Shown here in pieces: positions 19,738 through 29,057 of a stretch of DNA of 64,000 nt. The position numbers and the translations under genes are program-made. Each line of letters begins with the position of its first letter. Position 1 is the stretch's first letter. The stretch is from Buchnera aphidicola (Schlechtendalia peitan) (GTDB taxonomy: Bacteria; Pseudomonadota; Gammaproteobacteria; Enterobacterales; Enterobacteriaceae), in assembly GCA_039830055.1 (NCBI GenBank), contig CP140043.1, positions 434,001-498,000 of the forward strand, in the 5' to 3' direction. The notes beneath the pieces were generated by a model that worked only from the letters and a program-made list of their open reading frames with translations, searched no databases and had not been told where the DNA came from.

Positions 19738-20994
19738 TCATAAACAACTTGTTTCTAATTCTAAAAGTTGTTTTATAGTTTGACGTTTACGAATTAAACG
19801 GAAATTTCCATTTTCAAAAAAAATTTCTGGAATTAATGGACGACTATTATAATTAGAAGACATAGATGCTCCATACGCTCCAGTATTGTGAAAAATTAGA
19901 TAATCACCAATTTTTACTCTAGGAAGCATTCTAATTTCTACATCACCACATTCATTTTGAGTAAATACATCTCCAGATTCACATAATGGGCCTCCTATAA
20001 CAGTTTCTATAGTATTTTCTTCATTTATCATTCGTCCATCTCCTGCAAGAACAGATATATAGTGATAACTACCGTACATAACAGGTCTCATTAAATCATT
20101 AAACCCAGCATCAACAAGGACAAATAACTTAGAACTAGTTTGTTTAATTGATCTCACTTCAGAAACTAAAATTCCAGATTCCGCTACTAAAAATCTACCT
20201 GGCTCAATTTCTAATTTAATAGCATGATTCAAATAATTAGAAATTTCCCTTCGTGCTGCATCCCATAATGTAAAATATCTACTTATATCAAAAACATTAT
20301 CACATAACTTATAAGGAACTGTTAATCCTCCTCCCGCAGATATCACTTGTATATCATGATTAAAATTTAATACTTGTTTAACCATTTCCTGGCATACACG
20401 ATATAAAAATTTATCATTTACACCAGATCCAATATGCATGTGTAAACCAATTAATTTTAAATTATATTTCTTAATAAATGGCATAGCTAAATTAATATCC
20501 CAAATACCATGTTTACTATTTTCTCCTCCTGTATTTGTTTTTTTACTATGTCCATAACCAAATTTTGGATTAATTCTTAACCAAATACAATGTCCTGGAG
20601 ACACTATACCAATTTGCTGTAGCATATCTATAGATCCTACATTTACTGGAATTTGATATTTCTTTATTGTGTTTAAGGTATACCTATCAATAACATCAGC
20701 CGTAAACACGATATCTTGATTAGACAAGTTATATCCAGCAATTAATCCTCTTTCGATCTCACCTAATGAAACAGCATCAATTTTAACTCCATTTTTTTTA
20801 AAAAATTTTAGAATATGAATGTTAGAACAAGATTTTTGAGCAAATCTAATTACATCAAATTTACGTAAATTCTCAATTCTTTCTAACATTATATTAGAAT
20901 CGTATATCCATATAGGTGAACGATACTTATTAATTAAATTTAAAATATTGTCTGCACTAAATACTATATTTGGATTTTTTTTACAATTAAGCAT
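19738..20994 (-). CDS. lysA: Diaminopimelate decarboxylase
   Basis: Last step of lysine synthesis, a PLP-dependent fold-III decarboxylase. It has 418 residues (E. coli 420). The PLP Lys lies in RFAQKSCSNIHIL near residue 54. GLHMHIGSG near residue 190, ISAGGGLTVPY near residue 220, EPGRFLVAESG near residue 265 and the active-site Cys in GGPLCESGDVF near residue 340 are all present. Lysine is an essential amino acid for aphids, so this is a symbiosis-relevant gene. It is flanked by spacers with no recognisable lysine riboswitch. Intact. Confidence 0.98.
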   Translation of the reverse strand: MLNCKKNPNIVFSADNILNLINKYRSPIWIYDSNIMLERIENLRKFDVIRFAQKSCSNIHILKFFKKNGVKIDAVSLGEIERGLIAGYNLSNQDIVFTADVIDRYTLNTIKKYQIPVNVGSIDMLQQIGIVSPGHCIWLRINPKFGYGHSKKTNTGGENSKHGIWDINLAMPFIKKYNLKLIGLHMHIGSGVNDKFLYRVCQEMVKQVLNFNHDIQVISAGGGLTVPYKLCDNVFDISRYFTLWDAARREISNYLNHAIKLEIEPGRFLVAESGILVSEVRSIKQTSSKLFVLVDAGFNDLMRPVMYGSYHYISVLAGDGRMINEENTIETVIGGPLCESGDVFTQNECGDVEIRMLPRVKIGDYLIFHNTGAYGASMSSNYNSRPLIPEIFFENGNFRLIRKRQTIKQLLELETSCL

Positions 20995-21220
20995 AATTAT
21001 TATCTCAAAAGTAGGATTTTACTTTCATATAAAAGAACCTTTAATAAAAAAATAACAATATCGAAAATACTATATAAATTATAAATTCTTATAATTATAC
21101 TTTTTGAACAAGAAAATTTAAAAACTTTTGACCTGTAATATCAATTTTATACGTAGAATACATATTAATTAAACACTATAGTTACTATTATTATATAAAA
21201 AAATATAACGTATATTTAAA

Positions 21221-22705
21221 CTAAATAGGTTTAAGAATAGGAAAAAAGATAACATCGCGAATGCTTTCTTGATTTGTTAAAATCATAACCAATCTATCAA
21301 TTCCTATGCCTAATCCAGATGTTGGAGGTAATCCATATTCAAGAGCAGTGATATAATCTTCATCATAAAAAACTGAATCGTTTTTACATGTTAACTCCTG
21401 ATGTTTTTTTTGATTCAAAAATCTATTTTTTTGATCTTCTGGATCATTTAATTCTGAAAATCCATTCGCTAATTCAAGACCAGAAACGAATAACTCAAAT
21501 CGATCAGCAATATTAGAATCAATATCGTTACGCCTTGATAAATGAGAAACCTCTATAGGATAATCAGTTATAAAAGTTGGTTGAATTAAATTTCTTTCTA
21601 CTGTTTTATTAAATATTTCTAATATTAATCTACCTATTCCCCAGCTACTTTCTAAGTGTATTCCAAGAGTATGAACAATTTTTTTTGTTTTTTCTAAATC
21701 TTCTAAATCAGATAACTGAATATTTGAATTAAAATTTAATACTGCTTGTTTCATCGTCAATTTACAAAAACTTTTTTCAAAATCTAATTTAAATCCTCTA
21801 TATTCAAATTTTAAACTACCTATTACCGATAACACTATTGTTTTTAATAAATTTTCAGTAAAAACCATCATGTCTTTATAATCTGAATAAGCTATATATA
21901 CTTCCATCATGGTAAATTCTGGACTATGACGAGTTGAAATACCTTCATTACGAAAATTTCTATTAATTTCAAAAATACGATTAAACCCTCCAATAATTAA
22001 TCTCTTCAAATATAATTCAGGAGAAATCCTCAAATACAAATCAAAATTTAAAGAATTATGATAAGTAATAAAAGGACGTGCAGTAGCACCTCCAGGAATA
22101 TTTTGCATCATAGGAGTTTCTACTTCCAAAAATTTATTTTCTAACATAAATTTTCTAATTGTTATAAATATATTTGATCTAGTCTTAAAAACAAAGGTTA
22201 AATTTTTATTACTAATAAGATCTAAGTATCTTTGTCTATATCTTATTTCTTTGTTATATAATCCATGAAATTTATTTGGTAATGGTCTTAATGATTTTGT
22301 TAATAATTTTAATTTTTTACAATTAATAGATAATTCTCCTGTTTTAGTTCTAAATAAACTTCCTTTAACTCCTATAATATCGCCTAAATCTAATTGTTTA
22401 ACTATGTTTGTATAAGAATTGTCTAAAAAATTTTTTTCCGCAATATAGATTTGTATTTCTCCCTCACAATCTTTTAATATAAAAAATGAACTCTTTCCAA
22501 TAACACGTTTTTTTAAAATACGACCAGCTATGCTTACGTAACAATTTAAAATTTTTAACTGATCATTAGTAAAAAATTTATATTTAGTATGAATGTCTAT
22601 AGATCTTTTATTAGGTTTAAAATTATTAGGAAAATTAAAACCATTTTTTTTTATACAATATAACTTCTTTCGTCTTTCTCTTTCTTCATTATTAAATTTA
22701 TTCAT
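21221..22705 (-). CDS. lysS: Lysyl-tRNA synthetase (class II)
   Basis: Charges tRNA-Lys. It has 494 residues from the ATG at 22705 (E. coli 505). An in-frame TTG six bases upstream is a poorer start, because GGAAG lies well placed before the ATG. An N-terminal OB-fold anticodon-binding domain occupies about residues 60-150. The class II catalytic core has motif 2 FRNEGISTRHSPEF near residue 255 and motif 3 GLGIGIDRLVM near residue 470. It is downstream of prfB by 41 bp, the E. coli prfB-lysS operon. Intact. Confidence 0.97.
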   Translation of the reverse strand: MNKFNNEERERRKKLYCIKKNGFNFPNNFKPNKRSIDIHTKYKFFTNDQLKILNCYVSIAGRILKKRVIGKSSFFILKDCEGEIQIYIAEKNFLDNSYTNIVKQLDLGDIIGVKGSLFRTKTGELSINCKKLKLLTKSLRPLPNKFHGLYNKEIRYRQRYLDLISNKNLTFVFKTRSNIFITIRKFMLENKFLEVETPMMQNIPGGATARPFITYHNSLNFDLYLRISPELYLKRLIIGGFNRIFEINRNFRNEGISTRHSPEFTMMEVYIAYSDYKDMMVFTENLLKTIVLSVIGSLKFEYRGFKLDFEKSFCKLTMKQAVLNFNSNIQLSDLEDLEKTKKIVHTLGIHLESSWGIGRLILEIFNKTVERNLIQPTFITDYPIEVSHLSRRNDIDSNIADRFELFVSGLELANGFSELNDPEDQKNRFLNQKKHQELTCKNDSVFYDEDYITALEYGLPPTSGLGIGIDRLVMILTNQESIRDVIFFPILKPI

Positions 22706-22746
22706 CTTCAACTTCCAACTAATTCTTAAAAGAAATTATATGTTTG

Positions 22747-23845
22747 TTATAAACCGTGTTTCAAACTAGCTTCGATAAATACATCTAAATTTCCATCTAA
22801 AATAGATTGTACATCACTAACTTCTATATTTGTTCTTAAATCTTTAATACGTGAATCATCTAATATATATGAACGTATTTGGTTTCCCCATCTTATATCT
22901 GATTTTTTACCTTCAAGATTTTTTTTTTCTGTTTTTTGTTTATTAATAGTTAACTCATATAATTTCGATTGTAATTGTTTCAATGCTATATCTTTATTTT
23001 TATGTTGAGAACGACTACTCTGGGATTGAGTAACTAATCCTGAAGGAATATGTGTAATTCTAACTGCTGATTCAGTTTTATTAACATGTTGACCACCAGC
23101 TCCAGATGCTCGATATACATCAATTCTTAAATCACAAGAGTTCATTGTTACTTTTATAGAATCATCAATGTCTGGATAAACAAATACAGAAGCAAAAGAA
23201 GTATGACGCTGATTATTAGGACTAAAAGGACTCTTTCTTACTAAACGATGAATACCTGTTTCAGTGCGTAACCATCCAAAAGCGTATTTACCTAATATCT
23301 GTAGTGTAGAAGATTTTATTCCAACTATATCACCATATGTTCGTTCAATAATTTCCGTTTTGAATCTTTTTTGAAATGCCCATTTTAAATACATTCGAAA
23401 TAAAATATTAGCCCAATCTTGTGCTTCTGTGCCTCCAGAACCGGACTGTATATCTAAATAACAATCTAAATAGTCATGTTTTTTTGAAAAAAAATAATTT
23501 AATTCTAATGCTTGAATAACTTTATCTAATATATTTAATTCACTAATAATGTCACATAATAAATTTCGATTATTTTCTTTAATAGATAATTCTAAAATCT
23601 CTGTTATAGCATTTAAATTTAACTCTACTTCATCTATAGATGAAATTAAAGAAGTTAATATACTTTTTTCTCGATTTAAACTAATGATTAAATTAGAATT
23701 TTTCCATATTTTATTTAGTTCTAAATCAGAATTAACTTCTAATAATCTATCCTTTTTACTACTATAGTCAAAGAAACACCTTCAAACTATTAATTTTATT
23801 TATGCAGATTTGAATGCGATTTTTTAGTACAATGATTTCATGCAT
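22747..23845 (-). CDS. prfB: Peptide chain release factor 2, with programmed +1 frameshift
   Basis: Recognises UGA and UAA stops. The first 25 codons, starting MHEIIVLKNRIQ, end at an in-frame TGA (23770-23768). Reading continues in the +1 frame at GAC as DYSSKKDRLLEVN, matching E. coli DYDAKKERLEEVN. I translated the whole +1 frame and found no further stop. The total of 365 residues equals E. coli RF2. Motifs are SPF near residue 205 (stop recognition) and GGQHVNKTESAVR near residue 250, with the GGQ catalytic tripeptide. An ATG three bases further upstream (23848) is an alternative start. It is followed by lysS. Annotation from the first downstream ATG at 23394 would lose 150 residues. Confidence 0.96.
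23767..23782 (-). promoter_or_regulatory. prfB programmed +1 ribosomal frameshift site
   Basis: The slippery stop context CTT-TGA-C occurs at 23773-23767, with AAGGTG (23782-23777) as an internal Shine-Dalgarno-like element three bases upstream of CTT. The E. coli site is AGGGGG-TAT-CTT-TGA-C. When RF2 is scarce, the ribosome slips at CTT into the +1 frame, so RF2 autoregulates its own synthesis. Confidence 0.93.
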
Positions 23846-24133
23846 CATATGATGATCTCTTAATTATATTTAAAAAATATTTTCGTATTAAAACTAATGA
23901 TAAATAATATATTCCATATAAACATAATTATTTAAACTATTTCTAAAATAAAATGTTTTTACATATGAAATTAAAAATAATAATGTATAGAATACCAATA
24001 TTTAATTAATATTAAAAAGCTTAATATCACTTGATTCAATTAATAGAATTTTGAATATAAAAATAAGAACACATAGACATCTTAAACTATAAAAAATATA
24101 TTTGATTTTCATTATAAAAACGAGAAAAAGTAC

Positions 24134-25096
24134 ATGAAACTATCTAATTTTAAAAATACTAATTTATTACAACTTTCTAAAAAAAACATTGTATTAACAA
24201 TATTGAAAGATTGGATTGTAACAACTATAACAGGCAAAGATAGTAAAAAATACTTACAAAGTCAAATAACTATTAATATGCGTTCGATAGATAAAAGAAA
24301 TCATCAAATATGTTCACATTGTAATGTAAGTGGAAAAGTATATAGTAATTTGCTCATATTTAAAATTAATACAAATAATTATATGTATCTTCAAAGAAAG
24401 AGTGTTTCAAATAAACAAATTAAAAAATTAAAAAAATATTCTGTTTTTTCTAATATAACAATATCTAATAATATCGATACACATATACTAGGAATTTTTG
24501 GAATGAAAGCAAAAGAAAAATTATTAGAATACTTTAAAGAAATACCTAGTAAAAATTTTTCAGTATATCATAAAAATAACGATATATTATTGTGGTTTGA
24601 TTCTCCTTTCGAAAGATTTTTAATAATTACAAAAAAAAATAGTGATATATCAAATCATATATTACAATTAACAAATGAAATAAAAGATGATACTCTATGG
24701 ACAGCATTAGATATTTCTTCTAAATTTCCTATTATAGATTACGAGACTAGTGAAAAATTTTTTCCACAATCTTTAAACTTAGAAAATTTAAAAGGATTAG
24801 ATTTTAAGAAAGGATGTTATCATGGCCAAGAAATGATTTCTAAAATACAATTTAAAATGCTGAATCGCTATAATTTATATTGGTTAATTGGAAAATTTAA
24901 AACAAAAATACATATAGGAGAAATAATAGAAATCAAATACGATACTATGTGGAAAAACATTGGATATATTTTAGCTATTGCACAAATTGATAAAAAAGAA
25001 GTATGGATACAAGCAGTGTTGAAAAACAATGTTGAACAAAAAAATACATTGCGAATTAAAAATGACGAAAAAAATATTTTATACATGCAAATATAA
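24134..25096 (+). CDS. ygfZ: Folate-binding Fe-S assembly/repair protein YgfZ
   Basis: GcvT-like tetrahydrofolate-binding protein that helps maintain certain Fe-S enzymes, in E. coli notably MiaB. It has 320 residues (E. coli 326). The N-terminal GKDSKKYLQSQITINM (about residues 35-50) and the diagnostic motif KKGCYHGQEMISK near residue 230, with the conserved Cys, identify it. It lies directly upstream of miaB on the same strand, with a 137-bp gap to the preferred miaB start, which fits the known functional link. The rest of the sequence is divergent but the length is complete. Confidence 0.93.
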   Translation: MKLSNFKNTNLLQLSKKNIVLTILKDWIVTTITGKDSKKYLQSQITINMRSIDKRNHQICSHCNVSGKVYSNLLIFKINTNNYMYLQRKSVSNKQIKKLKKYSVFSNITISNNIDTHILGIFGMKAKEKLLEYFKEIPSKNFSVYHKNNDILLWFDSPFERFLIITKKNSDISNHILQLTNEIKDDTLWTALDISSKFPIIDYETSEKFFPQSLNLENLKGLDFKKGCYHGQEMISKIQFKMLNRYNLYWLIGKFKTKIHIGEIIEIKYDTMWKNIGYILAIAQIDKKEVWIQAVLKNNVEQKNTLRIKNDEKNILYMQI

Positions 25097-25233
25097 AATA
25101 TCTTTTAAACAAAGTAAAATACACTCATACATTCTATTTTATATAATTATATACTTTTAAAACGTATTATATCACATAAATAAATAACATTTTGTTTATG
25201 CAAAAAAATTACTTAAACAATACACATTATACC

Positions 25234-26574
25234 ATGATTAAAAAAAAAATATATATAAAAACTTGGGGTTGTCAAATGAATGAATATGATTCATCAATGA
25301 TAACTCAATTATTAGAAAAAAAACACCAATTCAAACAAACTCACATTCCTGAATTAGCTGACGTTTTAATTCTCAATACTTGCTCTATTCGAGAAAAAGC
25401 TCAAGAAAAAGTTTTTCATCAATTAGGAAGATGGAAAAAATTAAAAGAATTAAATCCTAAAATTATTATTGCAGTAGGCGGATGTGTGGCAACACAAGAA
25501 GGAAAAGAAATTTATAAACGTGCAAAATATGTAGATATTATATTTGGAACACAAACATTACATAGACTACCAGATATGATACAAAAAATAAAAAAAAATA
25601 ATACACATATTATTGATATAGAATTTCCTCTAATTGAAAAATTTGATTCTATAGAATATCCTACTTCTCCAGGTGCAACAGCATATGTAACTATAATAGA
25701 AGGATGTAATAAATTTTGTTCATTCTGTATTGTACCATATACTAGAGGTCATGAAATTAGCCGTCCTGTTGATGACATTTTATTAGAAATTTCTATCTTA
25801 TCTCAAAGAGGAGTACGAGAAATTAATTTGTTAGGACAAAATGTAAATGCATATAGAGGACAAACGTTTGATGGAAAAATTTGTAGATTTTCAGAACTAT
25901 TAAGATTAGTATCATTAATAGATGGAATTGATAGAATTAGATTTACTACAAATAATCCTATTGAATTTACTGATGACATTATCGATGTATACTCTGATAT
26001 AAAAAAAATTGTTAGTTTTCTTCATTTACCAGTACAAAGCGGATCAAATCGTATCTTAAAATTAATGAAAAGAGCTCATAATATCCAAGAATACAAAAAT
26101 ATTATTAAAAAAATAATTAAAAATAGACCAAATATACAAATTAGTTCTGATTTTATTGTTGGTTTTCCAGGGGAGACACAAGAAGACTTCGAGGAAACAC
26201 TACAGTTTATTAAAGACATGAATTTTGATATGAGCTTTAGTTTTATTTATTCTTCTCGTCCAGGCACGCCAGCATCAGAATTACCAGATACACTTACTAT
26301 AGATGAAAAAAAACAAAGACTTTACACACTTCAAAAACTTATTAACCAAAATACAAAATCATGGAACGAAAAAATGTTGGGTAGCATACAATCAGTATTA
26401 ATAGAAGGTCCATCTCGTAAAAATCCAATGGAACTATATGGAAGAACGGAAAATAATCGTATAGTTAATTTTGAAGGAAATCCAAATATGATAGGCAAAT
26501 TTGTAAATCTAAAAATTACAAAAATCAATTCTAATTCTCTTAAAGGTGCTTATTCTAAACGATTTAATAATTAA
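25234..26574 (+). CDS. miaB: tRNA-2-methylthio-N6-dimethylallyladenosine synthase
   Basis: Radical-SAM methylthiotransferase that makes ms2i6A37 in tRNAs reading UNN codons. From the ATG at 25234 it has 446 residues and begins MIKKKIYIKTWGCQMNEYDSS, which aligns with the E. coli N terminus. An ATG at 25198 and a TTG at 25192 are in frame but would add a tail the family lacks. The N-terminal MTTase domain has Cys in WGCQMN, NTCSIRE and GGCVA. The radical-SAM motif CNKFCSFC is near residue 150. The TRAM domain is at the C terminus. An A10 run (25240-25249) lies just inside the start but keeps frame. Confidence 0.96.
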   Translation: MIKKKIYIKTWGCQMNEYDSSMITQLLEKKHQFKQTHIPELADVLILNTCSIREKAQEKVFHQLGRWKKLKELNPKIIIAVGGCVATQEGKEIYKRAKYVDIIFGTQTLHRLPDMIQKIKKNNTHIIDIEFPLIEKFDSIEYPTSPGATAYVTIIEGCNKFCSFCIVPYTRGHEISRPVDDILLEISILSQRGVREINLLGQNVNAYRGQTFDGKICRFSELLRLVSLIDGIDRIRFTTNNPIEFTDDIIDVYSDIKKIVSFLHLPVQSGSNRILKLMKRAHNIQEYKNIIKKIIKNRPNIQISSDFIVGFPGETQEDFEETLQFIKDMNFDMSFSFIYSSRPGTPASELPDTLTIDEKKQRLYTLQKLINQNTKSWNEKMLGSIQSVLIEGPSRKNPMELYGRTENNRIVNFEGNPNMIGKFVNLKITKINSNSLKGAYSKRFNN

Positions 26575-26744
26575 ATTTTAAAACATTAGTATTATATATT
26601 AACTTAATAACAATGATATATTAAAAATCATTCAAAAAAAATATTTAAAACAATAGTACATATAAAGAAAATCTGATAAAATTTAATCGCATAATATTAT
26701 TATTAACAAAACTATTTATCGTGTATTATATAATACAAACTTTA

Positions 26745-27196
26745 ATGAAATATATTACTATTAATTTACAAATTGCTTGCTTAAAAAAACCGTATTTTCC
26801 TAAAAAGATACAGTATTTAAAATGGATACGTGCTAGTTTAAGAAAAAAAAAAGAATTGAAATAACAATACGAGTCGTTAATTCATCTGAAATAAAATGTT
26901 TAAATTATAAATATAGAAAACAAAACAAAGCTACAAACGTATTAGCTTTTCCGTCTACTATAAATAATATAATTAAATCTAATTTTATTGGAGATTTAGT
27001 AATTTGTAGTGACATTATTGAAAAAGAAGCTCAAAATAAATTTAAATCTATAGAATCACATTGGGCACATATAATTATACATGGAATGTTACACTTATTA
27101 GGATATAATCATAATAACAACTACAATCTAAAAAAAATGAAATGTTTAGAAATTGATATCATGCAATATTTAGGATACAAAAATCCTTATATATAA
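26745..27196 (+). CDS. ybeY: Endoribonuclease YbeY, frameshifted at an A10 tract
   Basis: 16S rRNA 3'-end maturation and 70S quality-control RNase. The 0 frame from ATG 26745 encodes about 40 residues (MKYITINLQIACLKK onward) and stops at TAA just after a run of ten A (26843-26852). The frame that continues after one extra A reads IEITIRVVNSSE, KATNVLAFP, GDLVICSDIIEKEAQ, HWAHIIIHGMLHLLGYNH and LGYKNPYI to the stop at 27194. The zinc motif HGxxHLxGYxH is intact. The restored product is 150 residues (E. coli 155). Conservation after the break argues for rescue by polymerase slippage or a very recent lesion. It is upstream of corC, as in E. coli. Confidence 0.9.
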
Positions 27197-27277
27197 ACAT
27201 TTATACTTATTATACACACTTAAAATTTTATAAAATACTTACAAAATTCACATATAATAACTCTATAATAACATATC

Positions 27278-28150
27278 ATGAATGACGACCATTCAATATA
27301 TAAAAATAAAAATAATAAGAAAAATTTCTTTTCTATTTTATTAAATCAAATATTTCATGATGAACCAAAAAGTAAAGAAGAATTACTAACATTAATGAAA
27401 TATTCTAAGAAAAAAAAATTAATAGACCAAGATACTTGTGATATGTTAGAAGGAGTCATTGATATAACTAAACAAAAAATTCGTGATATAATGATTCCTA
27501 GAATACAAATGATAATCCTAAAATTAAATTACTCACTTGAACAATGTTTAGATATAATTATAAAATCTGCTCATTCGCGATTTCCTGTAATGAACTATGA
27601 AGAAAATTATGTTGAAGGATTTTTAATCGCTAAAGATTTTTTACCATTTGTAAAAAATATATCTAATAAATTCGATATTAAAAAAATGTTACGTCCTGCT
27701 ATCGTTGTACCTGAAAGTAAACATGTAGACTGTATGCTAAAAGAATTTCGATTAAAAAAGAATCATATGGCCATTGTAATAGATGAGTTTGGAGATGTTT
27801 CTGGACTAGTCACAATTGAAGATATATTAGAATTAATTGTAGGTAATATTGATGACGAATACGATAAACATAAGTCTAACATTCGTCAATTAGACCAATA
27901 TACTTTCATGATCAAATCTTTTACTTCTATAAAAGAATTTAACGATACTTTTAAAACCAACTTTAATACTGAAGAAGTAGATACTATTGGAGGATTAGTT
28001 ATGAAAAACATTGGGCATCTTCCAGTTCAAGGTGAACTCATAAAAATTTTAGGATATAAATTTGAAGTTCATATTGCAAATAATAGACGAATCATACAAT
28101 TAAAAACTACTATTCCAAATAATCATGAAATTTCTAAACTAAAAAAATAG
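27278..28150 (+). CDS. corC: CBS-domain protein CorC (YbeX)
   Basis: Cytosolic CBS-pair protein linked to Mg2+/Co2+ efflux and, in E. coli, to ribosome maturation with YbeY. It has 290 residues (E. coli 292). RDIMIPRIQM near residue 70 starts the CBS pair, HMAVVIDEFGDVSGLVTIEDILE-type sequence near residue 165 closes it, and the C-terminal CorC_HlyC domain includes DTIGGLVMKNIGHLPVQGE near residue 230. It follows ybeY, as in E. coli. An in-frame A9 run is at 27410-27418. The lnt gene that normally follows is absent. Confidence 0.95.
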   Translation: MNDDHSIYKNKNNKKNFFSILLNQIFHDEPKSKEELLTLMKYSKKKKLIDQDTCDMLEGVIDITKQKIRDIMIPRIQMIILKLNYSLEQCLDIIIKSAHSRFPVMNYEENYVEGFLIAKDFLPFVKNISNKFDIKKMLRPAIVVPESKHVDCMLKEFRLKKNHMAIVIDEFGDVSGLVTIEDILELIVGNIDDEYDKHKSNIRQLDQYTFMIKSFTSIKEFNDTFKTNFNTEEVDTIGGLVMKNIGHLPVQGELIKILGYKFEVHIANNRRIIQLKTTIPNNHEISKLKK

Positions 28151-29057
28151 TAATTATTTTAATATAAAAATTAAATAATAATGATTTGATACTTATAAAA
28201 CTTTTTAAACACAGTTTAAAAAACAGTCATATTTATTATGAAATTATTAATTTTATATGTATTCTTCCTAAATGCAATTAATACAAAACTTTTCTCAAAA
28301 AAAAAACTATTCTTTCATAAATTAAAAATTTAATTGCTTTAAATTTCTTTATTTAAAAATAATTGTTAATCATACTTAACTAATAATTAAATTATTAATT
28401 TTTAAATTATCTTTTAAAAATTATAAACAAATAATATTATTAATTACACTAATTATATTCTAAATTATTAATCAAATATAAATATATAGTATTATTACTT
28501 TATACAACTTACTACTAATATTTAATTAAAATAATAAAAATATAAAGATTATCATTAAATTGATTTCATTAAAAAATATTCAGTCATTAAAAAATATTAT
28601 AACAATTTTAAATTCTTTTTTTATCTATGTATTAATATTAAAAAAAATTTTACATATAATTTTGTACAAATATTAATAGTTTTCATTCATTATACTAATT
28701 TTTAAAAAAATATTTTAAAAAAATAGTTTCAGTTACTAAAAAAATTTCTTATGCAGCTTGGTCTAAATAATATTGTTTGCAAATTTTATTGAGCTTTAAT
28801 AATATTTAAAACAAATATAAAAATTTTATAATTCATAAAATTGCTAATATACTACTAAAATAATAGTACATTTTAAATAAAATACGAGAAATAATAAATT
28901 TACTATTTTCTTTACATAAGACTTAACATTATAAAAAATATATTTACATTAAAAATATCTCTTACATATATGTAGCAATCTCTTTAGTTATATTACTAAC
29001 AACGCTCACATTGTATTCTCTAATTGAACTTAAAACATAATAAAAAATGAGAAAAAA
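28151..29057. other. 0.9-kb gene-free stretch where lnt would lie
   Basis: Almost pure A+T between corC and leuS. In E. coli the apolipoprotein N-acyltransferase gene lnt lies immediately after corC. No part of it is recognisable here, nor any other gene or RNA. An imperfect AT stem follows the corC stop (around 28152-28183). Confidence 0.5.

Noticed and set aside
20995..21220. A lysine riboswitch before lysA
   Set aside because: The leader is short and A+T-rich with only a six-bp hairpin (near 21007-21024). None of the conserved lysine-aptamer elements was seen.
22747..23394. prfB as a 215-residue truncated gene
   Set aside because: The frame upstream is open back to the programmed frameshift and matches RF2 throughout. 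The shorter frame reflects only the first available ATG.
26575..26744. ybeZ (phoH) between miaB and ybeY
   Set aside because: In E. coli ybeZ lies here, but the 170-bp gap holds no PhoH motif. It is absent, not hidden.
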